Positions 1 through 12,870 of a stretch of DNA of 64,000 bases are shown here, in pieces. The translations under genes and the position numbers were made by a program. Origin of the DNA: Glossina fuscipes (Eukaryota; Arthropoda; Insecta; Diptera; Glossinidae); assembly GCF_014805625.2 (NCBI RefSeq), contig NW_023998523.1, forward strand, positions 69,665 to 133,664, in the 5' to 3' direction. The notes under the pieces were generated by a model. It was not told the DNA's origin, made no database searches, and saw nothing but the letters and a program-made list of their open reading frames with translations. How positions within the stretch are numbered: position 1 is the first letter of the stretch; every line of letters begins with the position of its first letter.

Positions 1-145
1 ACACATACTTGTGCAAACAGACTCCGTAAACTCACTCCACGCATCCACATCGTCGTCCTTATGCAAAGAGACTCTTACGTCTTTTACCAACACATTATGC
101 ATGACAGTTACGCACACATACACATCTGATTGCATTGATATCATG

Positions 146-176
<31 letters not shown>

Positions 177-3100
177 GTTTGTGTGTAAAATGAAAAGTAA
201 GTTCATAACAAAAAACAATGTCATAGAAAACATGCACGAAAACAAAAAATCATCATTTGAATAGTAATACATTTGTATGCATGTAAACAAAGTTGGCAAG
301 CTTATTATTAGTTAAACTTAGTTACTCGACATACACTGACGAGTGAAAATATTCCTCAAGGATGCAAGATTCCGGTAGCTTTTATTAAATTTAATACTTA
401 AGTAAGGAAGTATTTTGTGCAGATCAGTTGCGTCCTTAAAAGAAATGCAGAAATTTTCTAATATTTCTTAAAGTTTCTTTCCGACATAATTGTTGAGATT
501 TTTATCTCAATAAACAAAGAAAGAAAATTATTGTGGTCATGCATGTCAATTAACTAATCCGTCATATATCTTCGCCAGTATCTCTATTGATAATACTATG
601 CATGATTTTTTTATTATTTTACGACGAACCGTTCGGAGAATGTTCTCTATTTCTGTAACGCGGTGAGGATTGGAAAGAAATGAGGAACAGAGAAAGAGGT
701 AGGAAAAGGGCCGCAGCCTGGTGGTTGCTGGGCACAATCGGCAAGTGTTATACCTTTACCGATTAAGCACACACCATAACGATATTATTGGTATGCTGAA
801 TAAATTCGTGCTATTTGCGAACGCAAAGAGCAAGAGTGTAGTGTAGATTGGCAAAAAAGTGCGAGTTCTCAAGTAACAATATCAGTCATCTTAGTGAAGC
901 GCAAATAACATAGTTTGAGCGCAGCTTTGAGTAGATCAAGACTTTGCGGGAAGAGTGTGTGCTTCGCCTGTATTTCAAGGATAGCGCTGCAGTTTGCTGC
1001 CCACTGTTATGCCAACAACAATAAACATCGACTATAAAGACGAATAACCATAACCCAATTATAAGGCTACATAAGTTAAGTGTAGTGCCTTAAAAGTTGG
1101 ATCAGTCAACTGCGAGGCTACCATTAAGAAGCTCAATTAAAAGCAATTTATGCGGTTGCGGTGTAAAACGTGCGGGATATGACAAAAATCGCAATCGAGA
1201 TATCATGATTTTGTTCAGCAAAACTAAGCCAGGAAACGTTAGCAACGGCACGATTAAAATGTGCTGCATTCACTAGATATGGCTCCTTCTCACTAACACC
1301 GGTTCCAACTAATGACTGATTGTCTAGTCGAGTCAGACCTCTATTCTTAAGGCGGTACCCAAAAAATGAAGTCTTTTATAGATAATCTCAACAAGTGCAA
1401 TGTCCTCTCCATAAGGAATTCATATTCTGCCTGAAAGATGGGACATGTGATAAATATAGCGACAAATAATATGTTAAATAATTTATCTCGCGTAATATTT
1501 TTATAAAAAGTTATTTTTTTGCAGAAATTTGGAGAGATTTATACATCTTCATAATAAAGCCTGGCAAGGAATCTTTTATGGTTTACTACTATTGTTATCT
1601 GATTAGCTTCCTTACCAAATCTTCGTCTAAATTAAATTAAAAAATCAATGTTTTTTAAATCCAATTTCTCCAATTAACGGCAGTAAACAGTATAAAAAAA
1701 TCACTCACTTACCTAGAAAGGAATTTAGTCAATTTCCTTGTAACATACCACATAATACCACTCGTTCTAGATATGTCTCCTCGGGTTCGAAACAATTGAC
1801 GGTGACAGTTGGAACCTAAAGTATATTCTTTTTCTAGAGGCATAATTAACTCAAATGTATGCTAAAAAAAATTATTTTACAATCACTGGCATAGCATGGC
1901 ATGTAGATGTTACCACTGTCGATTAACGCATACGCGTGCTGTAAAACAATGAAAAAGTCTGAATTTCGTGTATATAGTGTCACTGCAAAAGCGGTAACAT
2001 TGTCACGAAATCTTGAACATTTAGTTTGGAGGTTCATACTCTTATATATCTAAAAATCATATAGATTCGTCAATAATCATCCCACAAACTTACTGAGTAA
2101 CATATTACATTAGTAGATAAATTTTAAGAGTATGAAATGAGTTTTTAAATACAAAATTTATAATTTTCTTTTCCCCATTATAAGTTTAAAAACTTTTCGT
2201 CTTTAAATAGTAAATGAATAAAGAAAACTTCTGAAATTAATATAAATAAAAAAACCACTACTTGCCACATATATATAAAGTAGCTGCAAAAATAAAAACA
2301 TAAAAATTATAGTAAGAATTTCTAAGTTTAGAATGAGTTCTGAGCCCATTCCCATCACGACAATTAACAAAAGATTGTTTACAACAGAGCACGATCTAAA
2401 TTGGCTGCAGTGCGAAAGCAGCAAATTCAGCAAATTTTACTTATATCTTGGCCCCAAAGAGCGATAACAAACGCAGCGATTTATGAAGAATGCACTCACA
2501 TGACTTCTGACTTTACACATAACACATAAGTAATAAACCAAATTGAACATGAACCAGTTTTCAAGCTTTCATATGAAACCACTCGAAACCTAACTAAGTT
2601 TAACATAAATGCTATTGACAGTAGGGCAAAGAATAAATTAAAATTGAAATGAAAAAAAAAACTTTTAAATGATTTCATAACCTAACCTAAAAAATAAAAT
2701 ATTAGTCAAAAATGATTATAGCATAACATAAGCAAGGATAAGTGATAGATCTTTCAAAACATTACAATGGCATTCAAAATTTGTATTTGAAAATCAAATA
2801 AAGAAAAGTAATTCATTCTGATGGTTATTGAGCAGGATGACTTACCGATAGGGATGGATAAGCAAATAAATCCGAAAAGTTACATAAAACAATTGTTAGA
2901 TGAGACTACAACTACAACAAACTACAAACCCTCAACTGCTCAAACTACAGAGAGAGCAAAATATAAGTAAAAATAATGCCGATCTGGTAAGAAACATAAA
3001 TAATCAGAGAATTAAATTACAGTTATAGCTATAGGATTGTTTACGAGTAAACTGTAAGCAGACGTCTTACTAAGTTGAATACAATTAAGAAATTGTGATG

Positions 3101-4930
3101 ATTGAAGTTGACCTTCACTTCCTCTTCGCCATTTAGAGAAACTAACTCGAATAAGTTAACTTACAATACGAAACTTTTGTTGTTAGAATGACATAATAGC
3201 CCGCACGGAGTAGCCCAAACGATGAGAGTGGTGTTCGCGTGTTCAAATCGTAATGCAGTTTAATCATACTTGATCATGAGTGCTTAATCTATATTTACAG
3301 ATTGGAAGGCAGCCGTCCACTAGAATGCGGTCCCTCACTTATCTTTTTCTCTTGATCCATGACGTTGCGCCCGTCGCATATGTAATTGACCCTGTTAAGA
3401 ATAGAAAGAGAAATAGTGTCGCGTTTGTGGAATTCCATATAGAATTCTTCATTCCAAAGATACTAAATCGGTTTTGCGTAACTTATTTAGAACTTGCACG
3501 TTCTACGTTTACGGGTAAGAACACACTTTTCAACAGCAGTAACAAAAAGCAATTGTTCATTACCATTATAAACGCATTAGAGATGGTACAGTAGGAAAAC
3601 ATGGCTAAAAGAAGGACTTCAGTGAAATAATTTCAGATGGGAGATCTAGTCATAGAAATTTATCTATGGGCAACAAAGAAAGATTAAAACTTCTGTAGAA
3701 CGGTTTACCTATAAAATTTTTACTTTGAAATGAAAGAAATCATATGTTTGGGATCGATGATGCCACGTTAGAAATGCTGATTACGGCCCAATTCTATAGC
3801 AGTTTTCTTGAGCTCTTTGTCTAGAGTGTTTTTCTACTTCCTTGAAGTGATAGAATTTAGGATTCAAATGAAACTCAAACGAAATTTCAAATTTTTTGTG
3901 GACGTGTAAACGTGGCTAGGTTTTATGTACACGATTCTCTCAGCCCAATTTTTAACCATTTTTTCAAGTATTTAGGGATATATTATCTTAATAAAGCAGG
4001 CTAATTCGACTGCTGTTGCATAAAAGGGATAGTTTATATAATTCCTAAAGAAGAAAATAAATCCCATGGACTATTTTGTCAATTAATGTTCTCACTCAAT
4101 TCAAAATCCAATAACTTGATTACTTTTGCTAACAGTATGATGATGCATCGGCTTTTCCATTATTTTTCACAAAACTTTGTATCACTCAAGCGGCAATAGA
4201 TACTTATCCATATATCTAATAATAAGAAAAGAAATCCTTATTGAATTTTGTAGAAATTTTCCTCGTCACTGTATGTTGAGATATGGTATGTACTCATACA
4301 ACGCACAGCAGGATTTATATAAAAGTTCATATAAGAAAAAGTTTTAAAGTAAGAAAATGTTTGCATATACAAATTATAATGACAGCATACATGAAAGAAG
4401 TCATTTTTGGCAAAACTATTAACAGGGATTTCCTTTTATGAATTTGTTCGTTTAGTGATTTTTTTTGTTTTTTTTTTTTTCTATTCCTTGTTACTTATTT
4501 GGCGTAACTTCTATCCAGTATAGTATGTGTGTGCGTGTGTGTGAATACATCTAATTTGTTTTTTATTTTTGTTGACTTAACTTTTATCGTTAAATTTTAT
4601 AATGATTTTTCCAAAAATTACGATTTCTCAAATAAAACATAATTGCTATCATTACGTTCCCTTCGTATTGGTTTATGTACAAAGTTCATCAATCCATCTG
4701 TAAATTATTTATTGCTACGATTGCATTTTATTGCAAGCATTTGTAAATTTTAAATATACTTTTTTTTCTTTTTATATTCAGATTAATAGTAAATTTCTTT
4801 ATTGTTCGTAAAATGTTCGCTAAGAAAGCATAGCCCAGTCACTTGGTGTTTACTATGCTACAGTGCTACAGTTTGACTTATTTGTAATAAACTAAGAAAA
4901 TTCCGGTAAAAGAAAGGTAAGCAAAGAAAT
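1..4930. other. Non-coding region, no gene seen
   Basis: Holds short (AT)/(TG) runs near 147-180 and 4529-4542 and one member of a short repeat pair (1408). The part from about 780 to 1250 is less AT-rich than its surroundings and contains a TCAGTC initiator-like site near 893. Nothing ties it to a transcript. The 104-codon ORF at 3280 starts on a non-ATG codon and has no family features. Confidence 0.5.
1408..1453 (+). repeat. Short dispersed repeat, copy 1 (pair with 63023)
   Basis: 'ccataaggaattcatattct' then 'gcctgaaagatgggacatgt' aligns with 63023-63070 at roughly three of four positions. Family unknown. Confidence 0.4.
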
Positions 4931-4971
4931 TATAGTCGGGTGTGGCCGAATATTTTATACGCACTTTATAC
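4931..4971 (+). repeat. R1 repeat, head fragment
   Basis: Contains 'tatagtcgggtgtggccgaa' followed by 'ttttatac', the start shared with copies at 6658 and 18160. It is cut off at 4972 by the LTR-like sequence. Confidence 0.45.
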
Positions 4972-5405
4972 TGTTACGAAATTCGCTTTTCTCGGATACG
5001 ATTCGTGTCACTGGATCGTGGATATTGTTTTTAAGAGAGACTCACTTGCACGTCTTCAAGACTCTTTTATTTACAATCAATTTGTTTATGAGTAGGACTA
5101 TTTACAAATTTTACTTTGACAATACTCTCGACTTCTCAACTCTAATATCCTTTTTCGACTCAAATGTTCTTGTCCGACTGACTCTGCCATCCGCATATAG
5201 TCTATTTATATACATTTTTACAAGCATATTACTATTAGCTAAGTTCATGGCTTTATTTTAATTCGTTAAATTGCTTTTCTGCTAATCATGTTCCTTGCCG
5301 GCAGCTATATGACGCGCCGCGTATATGCACTTGGACTTTCCCAAATTTATTATTTGGGGAAAAAAAAATTGGTTGGAATGAACTGGATTTAGGATTTCCC
5401 TAACA
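4972..5405 (+). repeat. LTR-like dispersed repeat, copy 1
   Basis: The sequence starts TGTTACGAAATTCGC and ends CCCTAACA, obeying the TG...CA rule of long terminal repeats. It shares extended similarity with 60059-60295: the start, 'gatcgtgg', 'taggactatttaca', 'cttttcgactca', 'ccgactgactct', and the order of these blocks. The left boundary abuts the head of an R1 repeat (4931-4971), which suggests insertion into that element. No flanking internal retrotransposon coding region is present, so it would be a solo LTR or a non-autonomous element. The LTR identity is inference; the repeat pair is seen directly. Confidence 0.5.
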
Positions 5406-6000
5406 ATGCGTATGCTTGTCTTCATCTTCGTCATCTTCTAAGTCCTCCAAGCTGTTATATGAAGGTCTCTGTCGACAAATGCCTCTATTAAAGTTATCTT
5501 AAACAAACTTTTGATGCCATTTGCTTACCTTTTCGTCTGTTTGTCTTGGGATATCTTGTTTGGATCGAGGCAAAGGAAGGTCTCTTACACATATTAACTG
5601 AACTCGTCAGTGCATTTTGAACATTACCGTCTAATGGGAAGAATAGCGGACGCATCAAATTAACCCCAGACACAAGTTTTAAGCAAATCCTGCACTAAAA
5701 TAAATTATTAGCAGCAACGTCTCACTATAGAAATTCAATACTTGTCCAAAGACTGCTTACAAATGCCTTACGCGTAGTATACTTTTTTTGAAATACGAAA
5801 AATAATATTTTTCCGCAAATAGAGTACAAGACGCACTACATACTTGAATAGATATAAATGTGCGATGTTTTGCACGAGTAAACTTCACAAACTTAAAACA
5901 ATGTTCGAGAGTGAAATGAAATTCCTTACGTGCCAATTAAGTGATTTTTCGTCCCTTTTTCATTTTTATTTATTATTATTATCATTATTATCATTTTTTT

Positions 6001-6032
6001 TTTTTTATATTTTTTTTTTTTTTTTTTTTTTT
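6001..6032 (+). repeat. Poly(T) tract
   Basis: Two long T runs separated by one 'atat'. The overlapping Phe-rich ORFs are its translation. Confidence 0.9.
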
Positions 6033-6525
6033 CATTTGTCATACACAGCTTTCCTGCTTGTACATTATTAAAATAATACAATTGTACAATTCATTCATTT
6101 GGTATTTTTTTTGTTGTAACTGTCAAGTGCTTGTTGTATGCATGCATTTTTGTATGGCTTTGCTTTATACAAATATTTTGTCTTTCTATTGCTATGTTAA
6201 TGCAAACCTATGTTATGCTTGTGTGTAGGTATGCACATTTTCGGATGGGTCATGCCCTGCTCTTAACACTTCATGCATTCGCTTTTGGATCGAGCGTACA
6301 ATCATTTAACCCAAAATACGCAAATAATTCTTCTCATTATATGGATATATCATTTCAATACAATGATGGCAATGTAAATATGTGTGTGCTTGCCTATGTA
6401 TATGTGTATGCATATGTGTAAGCGTATTGTATATGTATGTATATCATTTGCATTTTTATTTATTCTTAATATTTGTCAGTATTGTTGTTCTCACTCTCTC
6501 TTTTCATTTTTTCTATATTTTTTTG

Positions 6526-6558
<33 letters not shown>

Positions 6559-6657
6559 GAAAGTTTACTTTGTATATTAAGCTATTACAATTTATTTTAT
6601 TTGAGGTTTATGTAAGGAAAGCTTAAAAACGAAAAAAAAAAAAAAAATAATTAGAAA

Positions 6658-6990
6658 ATCATAGTCGGTTGCAACCGAATCTTTTGTACTCAACACCGTT
6701 ATCTTATTTTTGCAGAATAATTTTGTGAAAATTTATATCTTGTGTGTATGTGTTCTACTTTAGGACCAATGAGCAAGAGACAGGAAGAGGGAACGTATTC
6801 TCAGTATGGCGTATGAACGTTGTACATGCGATATTTTCGGAACATAATAATGTTTAAAACAGACGGACACGCTTAAACCGATTAAGAATTTGATGCGAAT
6901 CAGGAATGTATATACTTCGTAGAGTCTCTGTAAATTCTTCTTCTGGGAATCGCAAAGGCTTTGTCGAATCGAATACACCCCTTATCCTGC
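6658..6990 (+). repeat. R1 repeat copy
   Basis: Starts 'catagtcggttgcaaccgaa' and 'tactcaacaccgttatc', continues to a 'acagacggacac...ttaaaccgatt' block and the signature 'tatatacttcgtagagtctc', and ends at 'aatacaccccttatcctg'. The same order of blocks occurs at 18160, 19740, 40388 and 54640. Non-coding; the minus-strand ORF here is incidental. Confidence 0.65.
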
Positions 6991-7057
6991 GATGTTACGA
7001 CTACAAAAAATGCATAGTAAGAGGGATAATCAACGCAAAAAAAAGAAACTGACAAAA

Positions 7058-7087
7058 GGAGAGGAGAGAGAGGAGAGAGAGAGAGGA
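7058..7087 (+). repeat. (GA)n-type microsatellite
   Basis: Interrupted GA/GAG repeat 'gagaggagagagaggagaga'. Such tracts can bind GAGA factor in flies, but nothing links it to a promoter here. Confidence 0.8.
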
Positions 7088-8477
7088 AAAATGCAAAATT
7101 ACAAAAGAATATAATTATTTATGTTTATTTCACATAACGCACACATACAAAAATTCATAAATTTGCATAAAAGCGCATTATAAGCACAAGTATAAATGAG
7201 TGACTTTTCATTTTTTTCAATTTTTTCATTTTAATATCTACACAACTTATGTGAATAGGCGATGAATAAATTTTCTTATTTCGCATTCCGACACAAAATA
7301 TAAACATTTCTTTTTAATTTACTTAAATCAGAATTTATTTTATTATCGCTAAGACTTTGTTTCTCTCGTCTTTTTACATAAAAGTAGTTCAGTGACACAG
7401 TAGGATAGCATTAGGATCGACATATATAAGGGCATGTATGATATTGTATTGCAGTAGCAAAAGCTAGGATTATTCAGACATAGTAAGCAAAGTTTACATA
7501 CTTAGCATAGAGTAGGAAAAAAAGAGGATGAGTGACTATTTGTGCCGCCCCGAACAATGCATTAGTGGCTCTTGGTACATGTTGGGTTTTTCTATATACA
7601 AAATTTTTTGGATTATCAAAAACATTTTGAATGGACTTTGGTAGAGAAAATGTCTGCCATTTTCAACGATAATAATATCATACGTATATACATATATACT
7701 ATACCCTCACGTAAAACTTATGCGATTTGTGAGCAAAAAAATTGCAAAATAAGCGACTCGCGTAACTCTCATTTGCGGTCAGCTTTACCTCGCTAAGAGA
7801 GGGACAATGGGAAGTCCGAGTTATACGATGGTTGCACCACTACCTCCAAGCCAAAATTTCTCCATTTTGGCCTAACTGTTAATCCTAATCATTCGTACCA
7901 TGTGTTTTCGTAACGAATCGTAACATGATTCGCTATGATTCTCATTGAGTTATAAAAATCATGGGAATAATTAAAATGTTATTGGTTCGTTCGCATACAA
8001 GCTAACACACTATGTGTAAATCTAAAATATTAGATAAAAAATAGTAAACAAATATAACACAAGCCACACATTTTTTGGAAATGCAATGTGAAAGGATTAA
8101 AAGATTTTGGCTTAAAGTGCAAATGCTGTTCGAAGATAGGACGCGCATCGTTTGGGCTTAGAGATTTATATGGTCTACCAATGTTGGATGGATGGAAAGT
8201 GACGCCTTCTCCATTAATCAATTTTGAACATGTTCGCTTTGGTTGCATTAACTGTTGAGAATGTAGACAGATCCTCTAGCTAGATTGCAGCAGCTCATGA
8301 TGCACAAAATGTAAACTCATTTGGAGTTAATCCGGGTTATGCCACTTTTTCTGCAGCTTTCTTCATTCATCTTGGATGAGAATTTGTTTTTACGATTTAC
8401 ACTACTGTATCAACCACTCTTCCTTTTTCCTTGTCTCGACTTCATTTACAGATATTCGCCAAAGAAAATTCTGTCTA

Positions 8478-8665
8478 TTAAATATTTGGCTTTTAATTCG
8501 CACACGCTACCCAAATATCGAGCTTCTTTTCATATTCAGCCCTGCACAAATGATTAAAAACAGTTATGCAGTCAACATTTTGTTCGGCATCGTTGACATA
8601 GGATGCAATAAGCCAGTCTTTGCAGCGATTGGCGGTAGCGCAGTGTGTCTCCAATGAATGGAACG
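8478..8665 (-). pseudogene. Possible decayed coding fragment, Cys-containing
   Basis: On the minus strand a frame from near 8660 reads about 46 residues without a stop (HSLETHCATANRCKDW, then LIASYVNDAEQNVDC and FNHLCRAEYEKKLDIW, ending ACAN and a stop). The local composition looks protein-like, with spaced cysteines. Upstream in the same frame there are further charged stretches broken by stops. I do not recognise the family. It may be a relic of a small secreted protein or a transposon, or chance. Confidence 0.2.
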
Positions 8666-8905
8666 TCTAAAGCGGTACGAACAAAGTATATGCGTCTTGC
8701 TAAGTTTCATAAGTATCTTCATCATAAACAAGACGAATTCTTTCCTTAGTTTGGGATGCATCATCACCTTGATCGATGTGATTTTGTATACGCAGCGACT
8801 TTTCTCAGAACTTTCTTTTATTCTCAAAACCCAACTACCTTCGACTGAATCCACAGTGAAAAGTCTAAATTTATCTCTTGGAAAAAAGCCCAAGAACCTC
8901 ATATA

Positions 8906-8908
<3 letters not shown>

Positions 8909-8938
<30 letters not shown>
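8909..8938 (+). repeat. (AT)n microsatellite
   Basis: Fifteen uninterrupted AT units. Confidence 0.97.
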
Positions 8939-8943
<5 letters not shown>

Positions 8944-10054
8944 CATTTTAAACATTTGAAGTTATTGAGGAAAGTGTTTCAATAGTTTAGTTTTCGTAAA
9001 TGGCCGACGTATTGTAGATCCATATTAAGGAAATTTTTTTTTATTCATTTGTTTATTTAATATATTATAGGTTCATGACGTTTGCAATTAAGCAGTTAAT
9101 CATATTTAGAGCATAACACATCGACATATTATGTAATGGCGTTTCACACATTTGCTTATATGTAGATGCCTGTATGGACGTATGAATTGTTCCATGTACG
9201 ATTATATAATCGTATATGTTGTATTTCATGTAAAACGGTAGAGTATACTTGGTTGTGGTTGAAACTTGTTAAGTTATGTTATGAAGGTTTGTAAACAAGT
9301 AACTTTTTTATTTATTTTTTTTTATTTTTCTGTTTTGCTTCCATTTCGAGGTCAACTTAAGTGAAAGTGCTTTCCGTAGTTAGTTAAGTAGTCAGGCGGT
9401 TATGAAAATCATGAGAGCTACTTAGTAGTCATTAGGTGTTCAAGAAGATTCAAACTTACTCTATTTACTTGCACCTTACTAAACAGATTTTATCTTAGAT
9501 AACGTAATCGTACTTATCACAAAATTCGGCAGCTTATAGCGTATTTTCTCGGAAGATGTTATAGCAATTTAAGGTTATTTTCTTAACTGCTTTACACTGT
9601 TATGTTAAGTTGAATTCATACATCAATCACTTATAACAACTAAATATTTGCGCGATCCTTTAAAATGCGCTATTCCTGATTTCGTTATTTCCACTTTTGT
9701 CTCGTTGGCTTAATAAATGCTGCGAAACTTCTAGAATAAGTGAAGAAGTAATCACTAACACAAAGTGTGCCAAAAGGACCTCTGCTGGGCAATTATAGCC
9801 AAATGTCTTGAGTGTTAATTTCTAACTTCTCGCGTGAATAGCTGTGGTGTTGGCATTTTTTAATATTTTCTTGAAAAAATTTACTTTTTCCGAATCTATT
9901 ATCTTAACACAAAAAATTTGGAAATAATCAGCCTATTTTTAGCGTAATGCAGCGCCCTTCCCCTTAGTAGTAGTCATAAGAAGGCAAAACTGGGCGATAA
10001 CTTTACTCGGATGTCGTAGATTCAATTCATTCTCTGGTTTGCTAAGATCTTATG

Positions 10055-10800
10055 TTTGAACAGGGTAAGGATACTATAAGGTCGGGTACACGAATGCCGC
10101 CTGTATATCTTTCTGAGATAAAGCCACGGCTAGTAATAGCAAGCAAAGCACGACCATTTTCTGAATTGGTTTAAATCTTTCCGTCCTTCTGTCCATGTAC
10201 GTATGTATATTTTGTATTCTATTTAGAGATCGTAATTTTGAAGATATTTGGATAAATTTTGAACACAAATATATTTTGTCCTAGGAACGAATGTTGCATA
10301 AAGTGAGCGAAATTTACGACTATTTCTACTGTACCGTCTTCTAAAATATTTTTCTGGAGATCTACCTCGTGCATCTACATGAAAATACTTTAGGAACAAA
10401 TTGCAATTATTTTTTCCAGAATTAATTTGAAATATTTTTTGAAATTTGTATGTTATCACAAAATGACTATGGGAAAATATTTCAAAAACTTGGCAAAAAA
10501 TACTCCTGGAAACTCGAAATCGAAGTTATTCAGCTTCTTTGAAAGTCTTTTTTGTACAGATTTGCGAGGTATAGGTAATATAGGTCAATAGTTCAGGAAA
10601 TCCAAATTTGGATTTGTTTAGCTTGTTTCAAAAATATTTTTATGTAGATTCATAAGTGGACTTCCAAGCCCAAACATATCTAAATCCTAGCTCCGTTAAA
10701 GCGTTTGCAGATGTCTGTTTGGTAATTGTAGTTAAATTCGAATTTATCTGAAATTATTAAAAACGAATACTAACTATAGGAGACGAAGTGTAGGGTATTT
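10055..10800 (+). repeat. R2 repeat copy
   Basis: Contains 'tttccgtccttctgtccatg', 'gatcgtaattttgaagatat' and 'ttggataaattttgaacac', matching the interior of the copy at 14835, and ends 'acgaagtgtagggtattt'. The left end is degenerate ('gggtaaggatactata'). Confidence 0.55.
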
Positions 10801-10988
10801 AAATTCAGCTGAAACTTGAGTTATTTCTGCTTTTTTTTTTTAGTTTTCTTTTTCCAAATCGACGATAATTGTTCTCGTTTTTATAAATCTTATCTACTTA
10901 GCCTTTCTATGGCAGATATTAAATAAATTCTATTTGTAAATATTCCTCCCCTTAGTTCGGAAAGTTTTAAATATATAGTTGAAATTGT

Positions 10989-11004
10989 ACGCAAGCACTT
11001 GCGT
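10989..11004 (+). other. 16-bp palindrome
   Basis: ACGCAAG-CA-CTTGCGT, arms of 7 with a 2-base centre. No associated gene. Confidence 0.85.
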
Positions 11005-12639
11005 CCCTCTCATATCACATCCGAAAAATACAGTCACATTCGTGCAGTACTTTTACGATTGCTCCCTTCGCCTTACTTTTCATTATTATTAAGCTCTTCA
11101 TTCAGACTATGTCACACTATAAATAGATGTTCTTATTTTAACCCTTCGCATTACAGACATTCAAAGTTGCTTGAATTGTCATTATTATCGTTAGTGAGTC
11201 GCATCATAACATTTCTCTTCATCAATGTATTCTCTTAATATCATTTACTTACATGCATTCTGTTAATATCATTTTAGCGCAATTAATGTTAACAGTTTCC
11301 CTATTAATTAAGTAAAATGAATTTAAAATATTCAAACGAAATTATCATCACTTACTCCTGCCTATAAATGCATTAAACATTATCTGGCCGTATACACGTA
11401 TTTTAAGCTTGCATACATATTGCTGCGCAAGGGCCTTTCAACAAAAAAATGCCATTTTTAATATTCCATCCAACAAGGACAGTTTTTCATTTGTGCAATG
11501 CAATAAGTGGCGCAGTCATGCTGAGAGTAAGCATCGTCGACATCTATAGCATCGATTTACGTCCTTCCTTCTCTCGAACCATTAGCATTACCGCAAATGT
11601 GCGGCTCTATCGAAACCAAAAAAAGCAAAAGCCGTTAGGAAAAAGATTATTTAAACAGAAACGAAAAGCGCAGTTATTACTCAACTCAACAGGACTTGTG
11701 TCTCGAAGTTTATGTCAGGTGTTCACAACGCTCATACCAACGTGTCAGTTTCATTACCGTTTGTCTACAGTAGTAAATTGAAATTCACAAAAATAGTGGA
11801 CATGAGAGTGCTTGTAAGATACAAAAGTAACGTAGATCCGACAACGGCGTGGTATACGGAAGAACAGTAAATTCCGACGCCAATCGAGCAATATTTGATA
11901 TACGTCTGTAAAACAAAAAAATTTCGAGGTATAAAAGCAATTAATCGGGTTTGAAGGATCAAGCTTGGTCTGCAATTTGTTTCTTCTTTGTGACTCGGGA
12001 TTCCCGTGTAAAAACTTCTCAGTCAGTGCTTATGATCGCTACGGAAGAATATATCAGGAGACTTCAGGCTGCAGAATCATATATGGGCTTGGTAGAAGTG
12101 ACTAGTAAGACCGATATGGTTCCACATTCGTGTACTGAAAGTCGAATTCATTACTATTTTAAAGCTTGACTTAGCAGACCAAATCTTTCCTATCACTCTC
12201 TCATCTCTCTCGTCAGATTAACTTTAAATATGAGGTAAATTGGACCTTGCAAATGGTCCAAAATTGCCAAAAAAAAAAACATTTTTTTATTTTTTTTTTC
12301 TTCTACATTATGGTTTCCAAAATGTGGACTTTTTCAGTGTCCATACAGTGTCCACGCATTTCAAGGCGGCAAATCCCTAACAAATTGCGTTTTTGACGGA
12401 AAAGTTGAACCTACCGTAGCGAACTCAACTTTTGTTTTACACGGTAGATGCGTACCGCGCAAAAAAGATCTGGTAAAAAATGCATGGGACATACGGTAAA
12501 TTTGGTCAAATATCCACAATTTTTAAAAATCGTATAAAATGGAAAAACTATACATTTTTCCAAAAAACCATGCAAACAAAGTAACAATGACATCCATTAT
12601 AAATATATTTATAAGATAAATTCATAACCTCATAGGCGA

Positions 12640-12870
12640 GGCCGACCCTTCAATACCCTACACCACACTGTCTAACACAATTCTTATTTTTGTATGAGAT
12701 TACTATTATGGGTCAATTTTTATCAACACATATTAAAACTTCCATTTTTCTGCTCAATTTTCGTGAAAATCCACATTAGGGTAGGATCCAAAAAAATAGA
12801 CCGAAATGGTTTAACTTTGATACAGAAACGTCTCGTATATTATTGAACGATGTCTCTAACTCTTATCTTA
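12640..12870 (+). repeat. R2 head joined to an R3-type segment
   Basis: 'aataccctacaccacactg' at about 12652-12670 is an R2-type end. From 12706 'attactattatgggtcaatt' and 'tttatcaacacatattaaaa' match the R3 segments at 49090 and 50905. Confidence 0.5.

Larger units (their letters stand above)
5410..10050. other. Non-coding region with simple repeats and one R1 copy
   Basis: Apart from the R1 copy (6658), the poly(T), GA and AT tracts and the weak minus-strand fragment near 8500, I see no gene. Short ORFs over poly(T) at 5844-6615 are compositional. Confidence 0.5.

Noticed and set aside
880..900. Initiator-like TCAGTC suggesting a promoter
   Set aside because: A six-base word is frequent by chance, and no TATA box, downstream element or linked exon is convincing.
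3180..3260. B-box-like 'gtgttcaaatcg' suggesting a tRNA
   Set aside because: No A box at suitable spacing and no cloverleaf pairing.
5844..6615. Several plus-strand ORFs of 75-96 codons
   Set aside because: They run through poly(T) and TG/TA-rich DNA, giving runs of Phe, Tyr, Val and Cys with no domain features.
11449..11781. ATG-initiated ORF of 110 codons
   Set aside because: No family motif, signal or splice evidence; kept only as a note in the region entry.
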